NCBI RefSeq assembly: GCF_954871325.1
Contig: NC_088777.1
Location: 7,045,366-7,109,365, forward strand
Direction of reading: 5' to 3'
DNA length: 64,000 nucleotides
From: Gordionus sp. m RMFG-2023
Lineage: Eukaryota; Nematomorpha; Gordioida; Chordodea; Parachordodidae
The notes under the pieces are model-generated. The model made no database searches, was not told the origin of the DNA, and was given only the letters and a program-made list of their open reading frames with translations. Every line of letters starts with the position of its first letter. Position 1 is the stretch's first letter. Shown piece by piece: positions 47,001-56,777 of the stretch. The translations under genes and the position numbers were made by a program.

Positions 47001-49626
47001 GGTTAACTTTTATTTTATTCTACATTATAGATAAAAACAAAATGCAGTCAATTCCCCTTTTAACCGCTTTAAATTAGGGTATTTATGTTCAATATCAGCG
47101 AATTTTTAGTTTAATTTTTGAAATATTCCAAATTTTTTTTATACGCTTTTAATGGGATCAGTATAGTAAAAGCACATACTATCCTTTTTGAACCAGAAAT
47201 AATCTTTCGGATTTAATCTGGAAAGTCGGGATTTTTTTTTGTCTTACGTAGCCATTTCTATTTTAATTATATATCTTTTTAAATTATTGGAAACCCTGAA
47301 CTAGTTCTGTTAAACGGCTCTAAGCCGATTTATATAAACGGCTAACTCATTATTTTATCCAGAAAAATATTACGCAGGCATGAACATTTTGGCCACAGAT
47401 GGTACAAAGGTTTGAACATCTATTAGCGAAATCTCAAAGTTTAGGCAATATTTTTCTGGCTAAAATATTGGGTTAACCGTATATTTAAAAATCGGCTCAA
47501 ATCGAGCCTTATAACAACACTGTCCTGAACCATATTAAAATTATGTGTATATATATATGACAGAATAAAGATATACCAACTTTCAAAGATAATGATTTTG
47601 TTAATGACGGCATCAAAATACACATAGGTGAGGAAGGCAAACTCAAAGTCATGGAAACCTTAAAATACGATTGCGAGGTATACTACTTAATTTTATTGAA
47701 AAAATAGCAAAAAATATTTTTTATTTTTTTTAAAAAATCTATAACTTATAGTTTATGGTTCAAAATAACTTAATGGATTATTCCCTCATATGTGGCATAC
47801 ACGATATGACGTTCGACTCGTTTGTACCTTGCACCTCGGCCACCCAGACCCCGTCTAATGCCAACACTACGAACGAGCAGTCTTTTAACACCCCTAACCC
47901 TCCTAATATGAACATAGGACGCGAAACCGACCCAGATAGTGAAAATGGCGAGATTTTTTTATCCACCGACGAAGCCGGTTCTGGGCCAGATACCGGGCCC
48001 GATAGTAATGTCTACTATTGCTATTCGAATGCAGGGGCACGGAGGGATGATGGGGGAGGAGAAAGTAACGAGGTTCATTTATTGACTTTAACCCATTCCA
48101 AATTTATCTGGCCGGTCCAATTCCGATCACGGCCTGGGAAGAGCAACATTTTCAGCCCTTCAACCTGTAGAAAATATTTTCGAGCCAGACTAAAAATATT
48201 ACTGGGCTGAATTTTTTTTTAAAATGATAATACTTATTATGATGTAGCAGAGATCAGAATTGGGCCTAGCCCGGTTTTGACTAAAAAAAATGTCATTTTC
48301 AGGTCTCGTTCAAAATTTCTATGGTCTGGCCCAGATTTTAATTTTTGATCCATGTATGTTCCATATTTTTTGAGTCAGGCATGCAGGTCTCTGATATATA
48401 TTTGAATACGGAAATATTAGCTGACCGGTGTACCATTGCATTCGGCACTGATTATGATTTTAAGAATCATTTTTTAAATTGATATCGCTTAGAAAAAGGG
48501 GGAAAAGGGACATTACTGATTCAATGATATAAATCTTTCAAAATTATTTCATTATTTATAAAAAAAATATATAAATAATAGTATATGCATATTTATTTTA
48601 GGCATATTTTATTCTTTTTTTAAAAAAAATTTTATGCAAAATTATATTATTTATTTTAGCTATATTCTTGATTTATGTTTTCTTTTTAAAAAATTTTTGA
48701 AAGGTTGAAGGAGCAGATATACCTCTGGGAGACAAGATTAGAGCTCTGATAGATCCCGCTATTGACGTGTATGCCATCCCGAGCGGTTCCGGTTAGTTTT
48801 GCAATGTTTTTGACACCTAAATGGCATTCTTAAACACTTTTGAGTTTTATTTCATTATTACCGTTGGAAATCTACTGCACTTGCTACTAACGATAAAATT
48901 TGAAAGTTTTTATTAAAAACGCCTTATTTTAGGGAAGAGGGTAATTTTGTCAACCTGATTACTCATTTGCTCTTAACTTCATATAGAGAGAGAGAGAGAG
49001 AAACTAGCAAGGAGCGATTATTCCTAGTTTAGTTGTTTTGGTTCTTGTAAAATCAATAATTTGATATTATATTGGTTTAATATTGGTATTTAAAATCAAG
49101 AGTATATTGGTATTCCTGGAACCCACCCTTATATTTTTAAAAATCATTCTTTTGTTAAAATTATGCAAAAATTTTGAGTTAATAATGTCCTTTATAAGCA
49201 ATTTCCTCCCGTCCATTTAATTTAAGAATAAAAAAAAATAAATTGTCGCTTACGGGTCCTCTAATTGCAACAATTAAACTAAAAAGATCTCGGAGAAAGT
49301 TTTATAACTTTATTCAATATAGACAGGTCAGAGGACTCGTGGGAAGGGGTAATTATTAGACCGGATCACTAAAAACTGATCCAAACGGGGCCTCTGATTA
49401 TATCACATAATCACGTATATTTTATAACAATGAATGTTCAGGGTCTCCCAAACAGAAAATATACTTTCTGGCCATAATAGACTTGCTCACCCATTACGGG
49501 GTCAAGAAAAAGACGGCTCACGCGGCTAAGACCGTTAAGCACGGAGCCGAGGCCGATATATCCACGGTCAATCCGGAACAATATGCTAAACGATTTTTGG
49601 AATTCGTAGAAAAGTGTTTGGATTGA
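34911..49626 (+). CDS. PIP4K: phosphatidylinositol 5-phosphate 4-kinase (type II PIP kinase)
   Basis: Ten exons: 34911-35030, 42155-42252, 43745-43841, 44276-44428, 46222-46368, 46963-47001, 47564-47677, 47752-48072, 48704-48791 and 49442-49626. All phases agree; 453 residues against about 406-420 in vertebrate PIP4K2. It phosphorylates PI5P at the 4-position to make PI(4,5)P2, in the cytosol, endomembranes or nucleus. Seen: N-terminal VFMWGINHT and VDNHLFNK, G-loop SGAKFYSSF (about 118-126), ATP lysine in LVIKT, DLKGS, catalytic MDYSL, the metal-binding IDVYAI, and activation loop [22 protein letters not shown]. That loop is type II (4-kinase) rather than PIP5K. The extra length is an acidic Ser/Pro-rich insert in exon 8 (about residues 270-360). 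The GTP/ATP selectivity motif reads MRNMF instead of vertebrate TRNVF. Intron 1 is 7.1 kb and rich in transposon remnants. AATAAA at 49828. Confidence 0.97.
37622..37783. mobile_element. hAT-type MITE, family 1
   Basis: 162 bp, TAGTGTTG to CAACACTA. Flanks tatttaac / cctttaac match at 6 of 8 positions. Confidence 0.8.
38456..38550 (+). repeat. CTTT-type microsatellite with interspersed unit
   Basis: CTTT/TTTTC runs interrupted by three copies of 'tttaggaatttattatt'-like sequence. Confidence 0.8.
38817..38910. mobile_element. short palindromic MITE
   Basis: Inverted arms: ATAGGAGTCAG...GGCGCCATTTTGTG at the left and CACAAAATGGCGC...CTGACTCCTAT at the right, around a loop of about 26 bp. No coding potential. 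Confidence 0.75.
39166..39385. mobile_element. hAT-type MITE, family 1 (reference copy)
   Basis: 220 bp, TAGTGTTGTTAACCGG to CAACACTA with long inverted arms (ggctaactcaatattttatcc and complement). A perfect 8-bp target duplication, gttttaac, lies at 39158-39165 and 39386-39393. Confidence 0.92.
39408..39605 (+). repeat. tandem duplication, period about 113 bp
   Basis: 'atctacaaaatacaaattag' to 'gtcgtattgggaaatg' at 39411-39485 recurs at 39524-39598 with few differences. A G-rich spacer lies between. Confidence 0.88.
39650..39815 (+). repeat. dispersed repeat related to 10600-10880
   Basis: Shares 'ccaaatcagattttt', 'atctctcacc' and 'acttcatatttcaatacgac' blocks with the intronic repeat near 10.7 kb. 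Confidence 0.5.
40493..40828. mobile_element. long-inverted-repeat MITE, family 2, copy A
   Basis: Begins AATGACATATAATAA...CTAGACTGACGATG and ends CTAGGTATTATTTATGTC. Inner arms 'acagctggggacgccatttt' and 'aaaatggcgggtccagctga' are inverted. Partner copy at 42595-42909. Confidence 0.82.
41605..41794. mobile_element. hAT-type MITE, family 1, degenerate
   Basis: Carries 'ggctaacccaatattttagc' and ends 'aaaacaacatta'. Left terminus decayed. Confidence 0.55.
42155..42252 (+). CDS. PIP4K: PIP4K exon 2
   Basis: Acceptor TTTTAAACAG, donor AACAA|GTAATA, phase 0 to 2. Encodes [19 protein letters not shown] and [10 protein letters not shown], nearly identical to vertebrate PIP4K2. Confidence 0.97.
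42595..42909. mobile_element. long-inverted-repeat MITE, family 2, copy B
   Basis: Starts CCAATGACACATAATAGTACC and ends GGTATTATTATATGTCATTGG, an inverted repeat of about 80 bp per arm. The centre matches copy A (gcctgatcatcgagataataagg). Confidence 0.85.
43362..43558. mobile_element. MITE-like element with GCCTCATTT ends
   Basis: Inverted ends: 'agagcctcatttgtagtaaacgc' at the left and 'gcgtttactataaatgaggcc' at the right, about 195 bp apart. Lies in PIP4K intron 2. Confidence 0.7.
43745..43841 (+). CDS. PIP4K: PIP4K exon 3
   Basis: Acceptor TTTTATTAG, donor CTA|GTAAGA, phase 2 to 0. Encodes [20 protein letters not shown] and FGIKEQSYL. Confidence 0.97.
44276..44428 (+). CDS. PIP4K: PIP4K exon 4 (G-loop and ATP lysine)
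   Basis: Acceptor TTTTTAAAG, donor CATCAG|GTTAGT, phase 0-0. Encodes [20 protein letters not shown]. Confidence 0.97.
46222..46368 (+). CDS. PIP4K: PIP4K exon 5 (nucleotide-selectivity motif)
   Basis: Acceptor ATGCTTATAG, donor TTAAAG|GTTCAT, phase 0-0. Encodes [15 protein letters not shown], then [14 protein letters not shown], then KKYDLK. Confidence 0.97.
46509..46683 (+). repeat. tandem duplication in PIP4K intron 5, period 89 bp
   Basis: 'agaggcgaagtaacgatttt' to 'aattgaacgttccaaa' occurs at 46509-46597 and 46598-46683 with about six differences. Confidence 0.9.
46963..47001 (+). CDS. PIP4K: PIP4K exon 6 (39 nt)
   Basis: Acceptor TATTTTACAG, donor GAAAAG|GTTAAC. Encodes [13 protein letters not shown], completing DLKGS. 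Confidence 0.95.
47302..47522. mobile_element. hAT-type MITE, family 1
   Basis: 221 bp, TAGTTCTG to CAACACTG. Flanks ccctgaac / tcctgaac match at 7 of 8 positions. It sits 41 bp upstream of PIP4K exon 7, so it inserted very close to a branch point. Confidence 0.88.
47564..47677 (+). CDS. PIP4K: PIP4K exon 7
   Basis: Acceptor ATATGACAG, donor GCGAG|GTATAC, phase 0-0. Encodes [20 protein letters not shown] and METLKYDCE. Confidence 0.96.
47752..48072 (+). CDS. PIP4K: PIP4K exon 8 (catalytic loop and variable insert)
   Basis: Acceptor AACTTATAG, donor AACGAG|GTTCAT, phase 0-0. Begins [19 protein letters not shown] (catalytic Asp) and continues into an Asn/Ser/Pro/Asp-rich linker. The intron upstream is only 74 nt. 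The frame stays open past the donor to 48210, but that part is intronic. Confidence 0.93.
48248..48393. mobile_element. short GC-cored element, family 3
   Basis: CAGAGATCAG...GGGCCTAGCCCGG at the left and GGTCTGGCCC...GCAGGTCTCTG at the right; 146 bp. The ends resemble those at 56778 (CAGAGACCTG / CAGGTCACTG). Confidence 0.6.
48704..48791 (+). CDS. PIP4K: PIP4K exon 9
   Basis: Acceptor TTTGAAAG, donor TCCG|GTTAGT, phase 0 to 1. Encodes [20 protein letters not shown] then DVYAIPSGS, with the IDV metal-binding motif. Confidence 0.94.
49442..49626 (+). CDS. PIP4K: PIP4K exon 10 (activation loop, stop)
   Basis: Acceptor AATGTTCAG, phase 1, to TGA at 49624. Encodes [19 protein letters not shown], then [19 protein letters not shown] and [12 protein letters not shown], diagnostic of the type II family. 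Confidence 0.97.
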
Positions 49627-49707
49627 TAGGTGCCTCATTTTTTATAACCTTAAATATAAATGATGAAAAAGTTTGAAGAAGAAGAAGAAAAAATTAAAAG
49701 AAATTAT

Positions 49708-50020
49708 TAGAGATCCGCTAAAGTAGGCCTAATTTTTTTTAAAAATCGGGCCGGGCCGGGTCGGGCCTTGGAAATTTTTTTAAAATATATCTTAAATTTA
49801 TCAATTTTATATTGAATTTTTATGTAAAATAAAAATATTTGATTTTATTTATAGAAACTAGAAGCCATATAACATATATCTTTTATTTTGAATAATTATA
49901 AAAATTTACTTCTATATTTAAATAAATTCGGGCTGGGTCGGGCCGGTAAATTTTTTTAAAAAATTTCGGGTTTGGGCCGGGCCAGCAAAACTTTTTTAAA
50001 AAATATTTGGGGCTGGGCCC
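49708..50020. mobile_element. GGGCCGGGCC-rich element, family 3-like
   Basis: Starts TAGAGATCCGC and has three separate GGGCCGGGCC/GGGCTGGGCC blocks in AT-rich DNA. The right end is not defined. Confidence 0.45.
49828..49833 (+). terminator. PIP4K polyadenylation signal candidate
   Basis: AATAAA about 200 nt after the stop codon. An ATTAAA at about 49693 is an alternative. Confidence 0.4.
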
Positions 50021-50313
50021 GGTTTGAAAAATTAGTAGAAATTATAATCATAATGTTATATATTATGATTCTAAAACGATTTTTAGTTTATTATATATTA
50101 TGTAATATTAATTTTTTCTTTTTCAAGGTTAACCCCAAGAATACTCATAACATCGTTCAGAATCCAGGAAAATTAGTTACTAGCGATTATCATCATCTTT
50201 TTTTATATATAGGAAAACAAAATATCCTTTATACACCTGACGCTAAAACATTATTTACGATATTATATTGTAGTATTATTTTTTTTTAATATATATATTA
50301 TATCAAACCACGA

Positions 50314-50504
50314 CTAGCGATTTTAAACGGCCTCTATTCTTTCCCGATATAAAAGCCAAAAAAAATATTACACTACCCTGGGTGATTTTGCGCACATATG
50401 GCAGAAATACCTGGACCCCTATTGAAATCTCTAGACTTGCGTAATATTATTTTGGCTAAAATTTTAATTTAGCATCGGTTTAAATCGAGCCCTTTAACAA
50501 CTCT
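50314..50504. mobile_element. hAT-type MITE, family 1
   Basis: 191 bp, TAGCGATTTTAAACGG to TTTAACAACTCTA, with family-specific inner sequence (tctagacttgcgtaatatta). No clear duplication. Confidence 0.65.
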
Positions 50505-53087
50505 AATCACCCCTCACCCTCCCACCAAAATATACTAATTTATTTTACCTCTTTCTCACTTTACTTAATTATAAAATTTTTAATGTGTAAAAACTCCTGT
50601 TTCTCCTAAAATATTAATTTTATAATATTTTTTTATATTATAATCCAACCTCTTTAAACCCCGTGAAAATATTTATTTTTAAAAAATAAAAATATATTGA
50701 TATAATCAGAAATCTTAGCATATTAACAATTCATAAACATATATATTTTTTTTAAATTCACATCACAAGTTGCTAATTTGATATCAATAACTTTTTCCCC
50801 AAAAGTTTCCTATTTGTATAATATATATATTGGCTAAAACTTATTTAATTTTTTTTAAATTGAATTATTTTCCAGTCATTTATTCGTTTTTTCTTTGTAT
50901 ATATTTTCGCAATATTTTATAAGCTTTTATTTAACTATCTATGACTTGTTTATTCAAATTTGAATTTCCATTTTTTTTAAATCACAGACAGTATCATTCA
51001 CAAACTATTACTCATACATTTAATTTTATTTTGTAAAAATTATTTGTTCATCTTCAATTCTATTCCTCAGTGGGACTAATATTTGGTATATCATCATAAA
51101 CCAGGAATCAATTTTTTTAGAAATATTTTTATTTAGTACCTTCCTCAAATTTAGGAAATTTATTAAGTCAAATTGAATCGTTATAATATTGGGACAATAA
51201 TTGATATTAATCGCATAAATATTAAGCCGGGAATTTTTTTGTAGTATATAGAATCTTATTATAAATATTGTGTATTGTATTGGGGAATTAAAAAATTTAT
51301 TTTTACTTTTATAAACTTTCATTGCTAATTTAAAATCATATCAAAAAAATAATAATTTAAAATCATATAAAATAAAAATTATTATAATTTTGCACACTAT
51401 ATTATATGTGTTGTAATATATATGGTATTATTTATATATAATGAAATAAAAATATTTTTATTGGGTAATAGATCTGCAGGGTGTTGTTTTGATAAAGCTA
51501 ACTCTTTTTAATTGTTATTTAATTATTGCTAGCTAAATTTAATTAATCAATTTGGTTTTGGGTAAGCCTAAAATATGTAAAATTGCTTAAAATTAGTTTA
51601 CATTATACTTTAAAATAGATCTTTTATGTCATGTTATGTAATTTTTGATGGGCTTAGAATAAATTTTAAAATATAAAATTCGTTATTATTTTGCTATCAT
51701 TTTTTTAAAGCATTTTCTTCATATGTTCTATTTTACATTTTTACGACCTGGATCACTACTAATTAGATATAGGTTATAAATGCCTGTTGTCTACTTGAGT
51801 TTTATATGTGCACAAAGGGGGATGGCTTGGCCGGTAGCCAACAGGTAGCTGGAAAATAAATTCGCCGGTAAGGCAAGGGTTCCAAGATGTCACCTTTTGT
51901 CACTGATTCTCATGGACCTCATTTACATTTTCTACCTCACTTTTTTAAAAAAAACCTCTTTGAATAAATAAAGAAAAATAATTCCTTTTTTCGCACTTAT
52001 CTCGCGTTTTTATAGAAAAAAAATTAGATATAATTTTATGTACTTATATTTAAACCAATCAGTTCATTTTATTTAGCAAATTTGGATATTTCCGTTTGTA
52101 GAACATTTTTACTGTTTTTTTTTTAAATTTGATAATAAATTAATTTTATTGTAAAATTTAACTCACATAAATCTTGGAAAAGTTCTAAAATAAAATATAA
52201 TAAAGCAAAAAATATTTAATTTTATAAATTAAATAGTAAATTAAATACAATATATTATATTAAATATATATTTGTTAATATTATAATTTATATAAAGCGT
52301 AATATAAAATGTATGATATAATAACGATCAATATAATAGTAAATTTCATTAATATGTCAATTTAAAAAATAATCACATTTGTTAGTATATCTTTTAAGGA
52401 TAAATAATAATATATTTAAATAATATAAATAAATATATAGTAAATTAATATAATAAATTGAGCATATGATTTAAAAGAATTATGAGTTTTCATAGTTTGC
52501 CCTTCAGTTTTTCTTCTTCCATCTGAATATTCCTCTCTTGTTCTTAATTGCTTTTCTCATCGTCGATTCTGTGATTAGGGTTTGGTTCTTTTGTTGACTT
52601 CCATCTGAATATCCCTCTCTATCACTAAGACAAATTATCTGGAAAATAATCACATGAATGCTCAGGAAATATTGACTGATTTCTTTTAAAAATAATGATT
52701 CAAGATTATGATTAACTACTTAATGAATAAGAATACTGGATAATTTTAAAATAATGAAGATATAAATCCTAAAACGGTTTGTAGACGTGCGAATGTAACA
52801 TTATCCATATACATTCATAATCACGAAAAGAAATAATATCTAAAAAATTTATAAATATAATATTTAAGATAATTTTAAACATGACCAATATATTATTAAG
52901 GAAATTAGGGCATATGTAGATGACGAATTTCATAAATTATGCATTGTTGAGTTAAAGCAGAGCTCTGTGAATTGAATATTTATCTACCTCGACTCGCAGC
53001 AAGGCAAGCTTTAAAATTTTATCATATTTTTCTACCAATAAAAAAAACATTTCCTTCTTTAACAAGAATAAAAACATAACTAAAAAG
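50505..53087. other. intergenic AT-rich region
   Basis: No supported gene. A GC-richer stretch at 51826-51905 has a loose tRNA-like box B (gggttccaag) but no fold I can support. Another mixed-composition stretch lies at 52480-52620. Confidence 0.45.
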
Positions 53088-53654
53088 TAGTGTGTTAAAT
53101 TGCTCTATTTGATTTTTTTAAAAACAAGTAAAATATTGCTTATACCTTGATATTTGGCTAATAGATGTCCAAACTAGAAGTCTACAATGGGCGGGTTTTA
53201 GCCAAAAGTCCGCTCACACGTTGTTTTAATTTTTTTTAACCCGCTCTCCCATTTATAAATTTTTTTTAAAAAATTTACCAATGTCTAAAAATTATTTTAA
53301 GTGCTTGTTTGACTCTTTATTTATTTTAATGTATTTTCAATTTACTACATATAAATATGCAATATTTTGAGATAAAGTTTTTGTTTTTAATAAATTGAAG
53401 TCTGTTCTGCTCATTTCGCACTAAAATTTAGCCCTCCCGTGCCCCCCCCCCATTATTTAAAAAATTTATAACCTGCCCAGTGTTAAAAATATTTGGAAAA
53501 CCAGGCCATCCCCCCTTCCCCCTGTCTCCATAAATTATGGGCGGGCGGAATAAAAACCTGCCTATTGCAGAGCTCTAGTTCAAATTTGTGCCACCTATAA
53601 GCAAAATCTGCAGGTTTGCTTAAAAATGGGCTTATTGAGCTGTTAACAACATTA
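53088..53654. mobile_element. hAT-type MITE, family 1, split by a nested element
   Basis: Starts TAGTGTGTTAAAT and ends TTAACAACATTA. The family-specific text 'aatagatgtccaaac' breaks off at 53174 and resumes as 'gttcaaatttgtgccacc' at 53578. Confidence 0.75.
53175..53577. mobile_element. nested hAT-like element inside the family 1 MITE
   Basis: 403 bp. Left end TAGAAGTCTACAATGGGCGG and right end CCTATTGCAGAGCTCTA are inverted repeats. Flanks gtccaaac / gttcaaat match at 6 of 8 positions, an aged target duplication. No transposase remains. Confidence 0.78.
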
Positions 53655-55440
53655 CTAAGAAATACTACTTCTGAAAATAGATTGAATGGGTGTTAGCCCT
53701 TTTAATATACATAGGGAGTTAACACCAAGCACAAATAAAAAATATTTCATTTTTATTATTTTTAAATATATTATTCAGTCTCCGAATTATTTCGTTTAAA
53801 AATTTTGAAAGATGTGCTTGAATAAAAATTATAACAATTATTTTGCTGATTTCTACATCTTATCGATATATATTCCAATTTACATTAATTTATCACATTC
53901 ACAGCAGAAATAAAAACGCTACTAATTTATTCTATGAATTAATATCGATTTTCAATTTTACTTGGCCTTATTTTTAAATTTCCCCAAACGAAATCATTTC
54001 AAACGTTTTTTCACTGCAAAATAAAGTAAAATATTTCATAAAAAATTAACATCCATTTGAATTGAGACTATAAGAATTGATGAAAGCACATAATTGGAAC
54101 TTAAGGAAATTGGGGAAAATGTAGATGATGAATTTAATAAATTTTAAGATATTGTTGAGTCAAAAGCTGAGCTATGTGAACTTAATTTTGTCTGTCTCGA
54201 TTCCCAGCTATTTAAGACCATCTTTTCAATATTAATATAGAGAATAACTATAATATAAATATCTTTCCCCTTCTTAGATACTTTTACTACTCAAATGAAT
54301 GGAAAATCAGGCAGCACTTATAAATCTGTAAATATTATCACAGCAGAATCCTTCCGATTCTATTTGATCTTGATAGCCAAAATATTTGACAGATTTTTAT
54401 TGTGATGGTGTTAATCCTATGATGTGTTTCTAGCTGAATCCAAAATATAGCATAAAATGTTAACTATGGCTGATAATGTTCAAAAAATGCTATTTTCTTC
54501 TTTAACAAGAATAAAAACATACCTGAATCGCTTGATTTGAGCCGATTTTTAAAAACGGCTAACTCAATTTTTAGCCTATTGTCTAAGTCTTAAAATTTGC
54601 TTAATAGATGTCCAAACCTTTGTGCCACATATGAGAAAAATTTACATTGGCAATGTATTTTTGTTTTTAAGTGATTAATTTATTGCATATATTTAATAAA
54701 AAAATGAAATAAAAATTTATAATTTATTCAAATATCGGTTTATTTTAAACGAAGTAGTAATAAAATTGATTCAATTTTTTTTTACCCACTCCTACCCCGG
54801 AGTCAATTGTTTTTATATGGAGTAAAGACCATAACTTGAAGATTCAGTAGTTGATATTAGATAATACGGCATAAAATCAAATTTTGATTGTAAATATTCT
54901 AAAATTGTCTTAATAAATTTTTATATCTTGGGATAGACGAATGATCATAAATTATTTAGCTGAATAGTTACGAAATAAATACATAAATTTTTATAAATCC
55001 ATGATCGTGTAGTATAGTTCAAAAACAGAAATCTTATTGCTTCTCCCTCTTTTACTTATTTAATAAGTATGAAACAAAATAATATTTCAAATGGTATACT
55101 AATACTTGTTTGATACCTAATTTTATAAATTCCCACTCAGGGGTAATATATGAAACTTATAGATTTTATGATATAATTTGTTAATTCATCATTTTAAATT
55201 TACTTTTACTCATAGCAATGAAAAATATAAAAAGACTTATAGTTAATTCTGACTATGAATACCTTCTTTTCAGTGCTGTAAGTGTACGTTTCTTATTTAT
55301 TTATGTTTAAAAAGGACAAGGATCACTATATAAAAATTTTTTTTAGATACAATGTTATAACAACATTTTAAGTAATACTATATAACATAAGATAAAATGA
55401 TGTCTATGTATGATCTATTAAAATATTTATAAATTTGTTA
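53655..55440. other. intergenic AT-rich region
   Basis: No supported gene. A truncated family 1 MITE lies at 54526-54660 (gatttgagccgatttttaaa...aatagatgtccaaacctttg). Confidence 0.5.
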
Positions 55441-55446
55441 TTTATT
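55441..55446 (-). terminator. polyadenylation signal of Gly-rich gene 1
   Basis: AATAAA on the minus strand, 57 nt after the stop codon. Confidence 0.55.
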
Positions 55447-55502
55447 TTAAAAAATAGATTAAATCTAGACTTTTTTAAAAAAAGGAAAATGAATTAAAGA
55501 GT

Positions 55503-56158
55503 CTACGAGTCGTGTTTTTCTGCCGAATGAAGAGGAACCGCTATTGGATTAGCTGCGCCGATAGAACGACTATGACTACCAAAACCACCGCCATAAGAGC
55601 CGCCACGATGAGGATTGTAGCTGCCCTGACCACCATAGCTTCCGGGTCGATAGCTGCCTTGCCCACCATAGCTGCCCGGCCCACCATAGCTGCCCGGCCC
55701 ACCATAGCTGCCCGGCCCACCATAGCTGCCCGGCCCACCATAGTTGCCATGTCCACCATAGCTGCCTTGCCCACCATAGTTTCCATGTCCACCATAGCTG
55801 CCTTGCCCACCATAACTGCCTTGCCCACCATAGCTGCCTTGCCCACCATAGTTGCCATGTCCACCATAACTGCCTTGCCCACCATAGCCTTGCCCACCAT
55901 AGCCTTGCCCACCATAGTTGCCTTGCCCACCATAATTGCCATGGCCACCATAACTTCCTTGGCCACCATAACTTCCTTGGCCACCTCCGTAAGGTGAAGG
56001 TCTGTAATTGGAACCACCTTGATATCCTCCACTTGGGTTATAAGGTCTATTGTAGCTGCTAGGACCATACCCAGGCCCTCCAAAACCTCCATTTCCCCCA
56101 TATTTGCTTTGATCGGTTTGAGATTGCCCTCTTACATTCTGGCCTAGATTTCCTGAAT
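55503..56158 (-). CDS. Gly-rich gene 1, exon 3 (repeat domain)
   Basis: Acceptor ACTATTAG, phase 1, to TAG at 55503. DNA repeats of 18 bp (GGCAGCTATGGTGGGCCG type) are highly uniform at 55650-55760 and more varied at both ends, suggesting recent expansion. Confidence 0.88.
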
Positions 56159-56432
56159 CTAATAGTTTATTTTTTTAATTTTAAGTAATAAAAGGGTTAT
56201 CTGTTTCTCTTATACAAATTTTAAGATCGTTTATATTATATATATAAAAATATATACTTGTTGGAAGAAGACTGTTGGTAATAGCAACCTTAAAAAATAT
56301 AATAAATTTTAAAAAATTTTATCAATTTTTATATCGAATATGCTATCGTATATTTTATAGGGAAATGAAATATATAAAAAAATAACTTACGAAACAGAAG
56401 CACACTAGAATTATGTTGATCTGATGATACAT
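55503..56432 (-). CDS. secreted glycine-rich repeat protein 1
   Basis: Three exons: 56432-56391, 56288-56258 and 56158-55503, phases 0 then 1, about 242 residues. A signal peptide (MYHQINIILVCFCFVAIT) is split between exons 1 and 2. The mature part has a Gln/Asn-rich lead, then GGFGGPGYGP, PSGGYQGG, and about 20 tandem GQGSYGG/GPGSYGG/GHGNYGG hexa- and heptapeptides. It ends with HSRSIGAANPIAV and an acidic tail. Low-complexity Gly/Tyr/Ser proteins of this kind occur in eggshell, cuticle, adhesive and shell matrix; I cannot tell which. A paralogue lies 3 kb upstream in the same orientation (59508-60735). The opposite strand is also open through the repeat, an effect of composition. Confidence 0.88.
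56258..56288 (-). CDS. Gly-rich gene 1, exon 2 (31-nt micro-exon)
   Basis: Acceptor TTTTTTAAG, donor ACAA|GTATAT, phase 0 to 1. Encodes VAITNSLLPT, the end of the signal peptide. Confirmed by the equivalent exon in the paralogue. Confidence 0.8.
56391..56432 (-). CDS. Gly-rich gene 1, exon 1
   Basis: ATG to donor TTTC|GTAAGT, phase 0. Encodes MYHQINIILVCFCF. Confidence 0.85.
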
Positions 56433-56578
56433 TTTTACAAGCCTAAATCCAATTCTTTTTTCCACAAATAAATGAAAATTTATTAATTACTATAAAATAT
56501 TATATAATATACTTTAAAAAATATTTAACAGTATTTGAGGATTTTTTTTTCTAATGAAAATTATTTAAATTTTCCCAC

Positions 56579-56586
56579 TATTTATA
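56579..56586 (-). promoter_or_regulatory. TATA box of Gly-rich gene 1
   Basis: GGTATAAATAGTG on the minus strand, 147 bp upstream of the ATG. The 13-bp context is the same in the paralogue. Confidence 0.75.
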
Positions 56587-56777
56587 CCTGATATTATAAA
56601 TTGATCAAAATTTAAATTTAATGTCCTCAAGGAGTGAATAAATAGATTAAGTTATCTATTTATTTTTCAAGTAAAAAGAAAAATGTTTTTCTTTTGGTAC
56701 ATTTTTATTTTAAATTTTTTAAAAAAAAGGAACTTGTAAAAAGTGATATTATTTATATCCGTTAAATTATGTGTTTG

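Noticed and set aside
48073-48210. C-terminal extension of PIP4K exon 8 ([11 protein letters not shown]...)
   Set aside because: The donor at 48072/48073 leads in phase to the conserved exon 9; the extension lacks any PIP4K similarity.
49438-49638. Minus-strand 66-codon frame
   Set aside because: Shadow of PIP4K exon 10.
51026-51322. Minus-strand 98-codon frame
   Set aside because: Low-complexity Ile/Asn/Tyr/Lys composition typical of random AT-rich DNA; no splice partners.
51826-51905. Possible tRNA or tRNA-derived SINE
   Set aside because: A loose box B-like gggttcc is present, but no cloverleaf can be drawn with proper acceptor and anticodon stems.
55512-55997. Plus-strand Ala/Thr/Pro repeat protein over the Gly-rich gene
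   Set aside because: Antisense of the GSYGG repeat. The minus-strand gene has a signal peptide, splice sites, TATA box and a paralogue.
55541-56101. Minus-strand Met/Val/Gly/Lys/Ala repeat frame
   Set aside because: Wrong frame on the right strand. The frame that splices correctly to the signal-peptide exons encodes the Gly-Tyr repeats.
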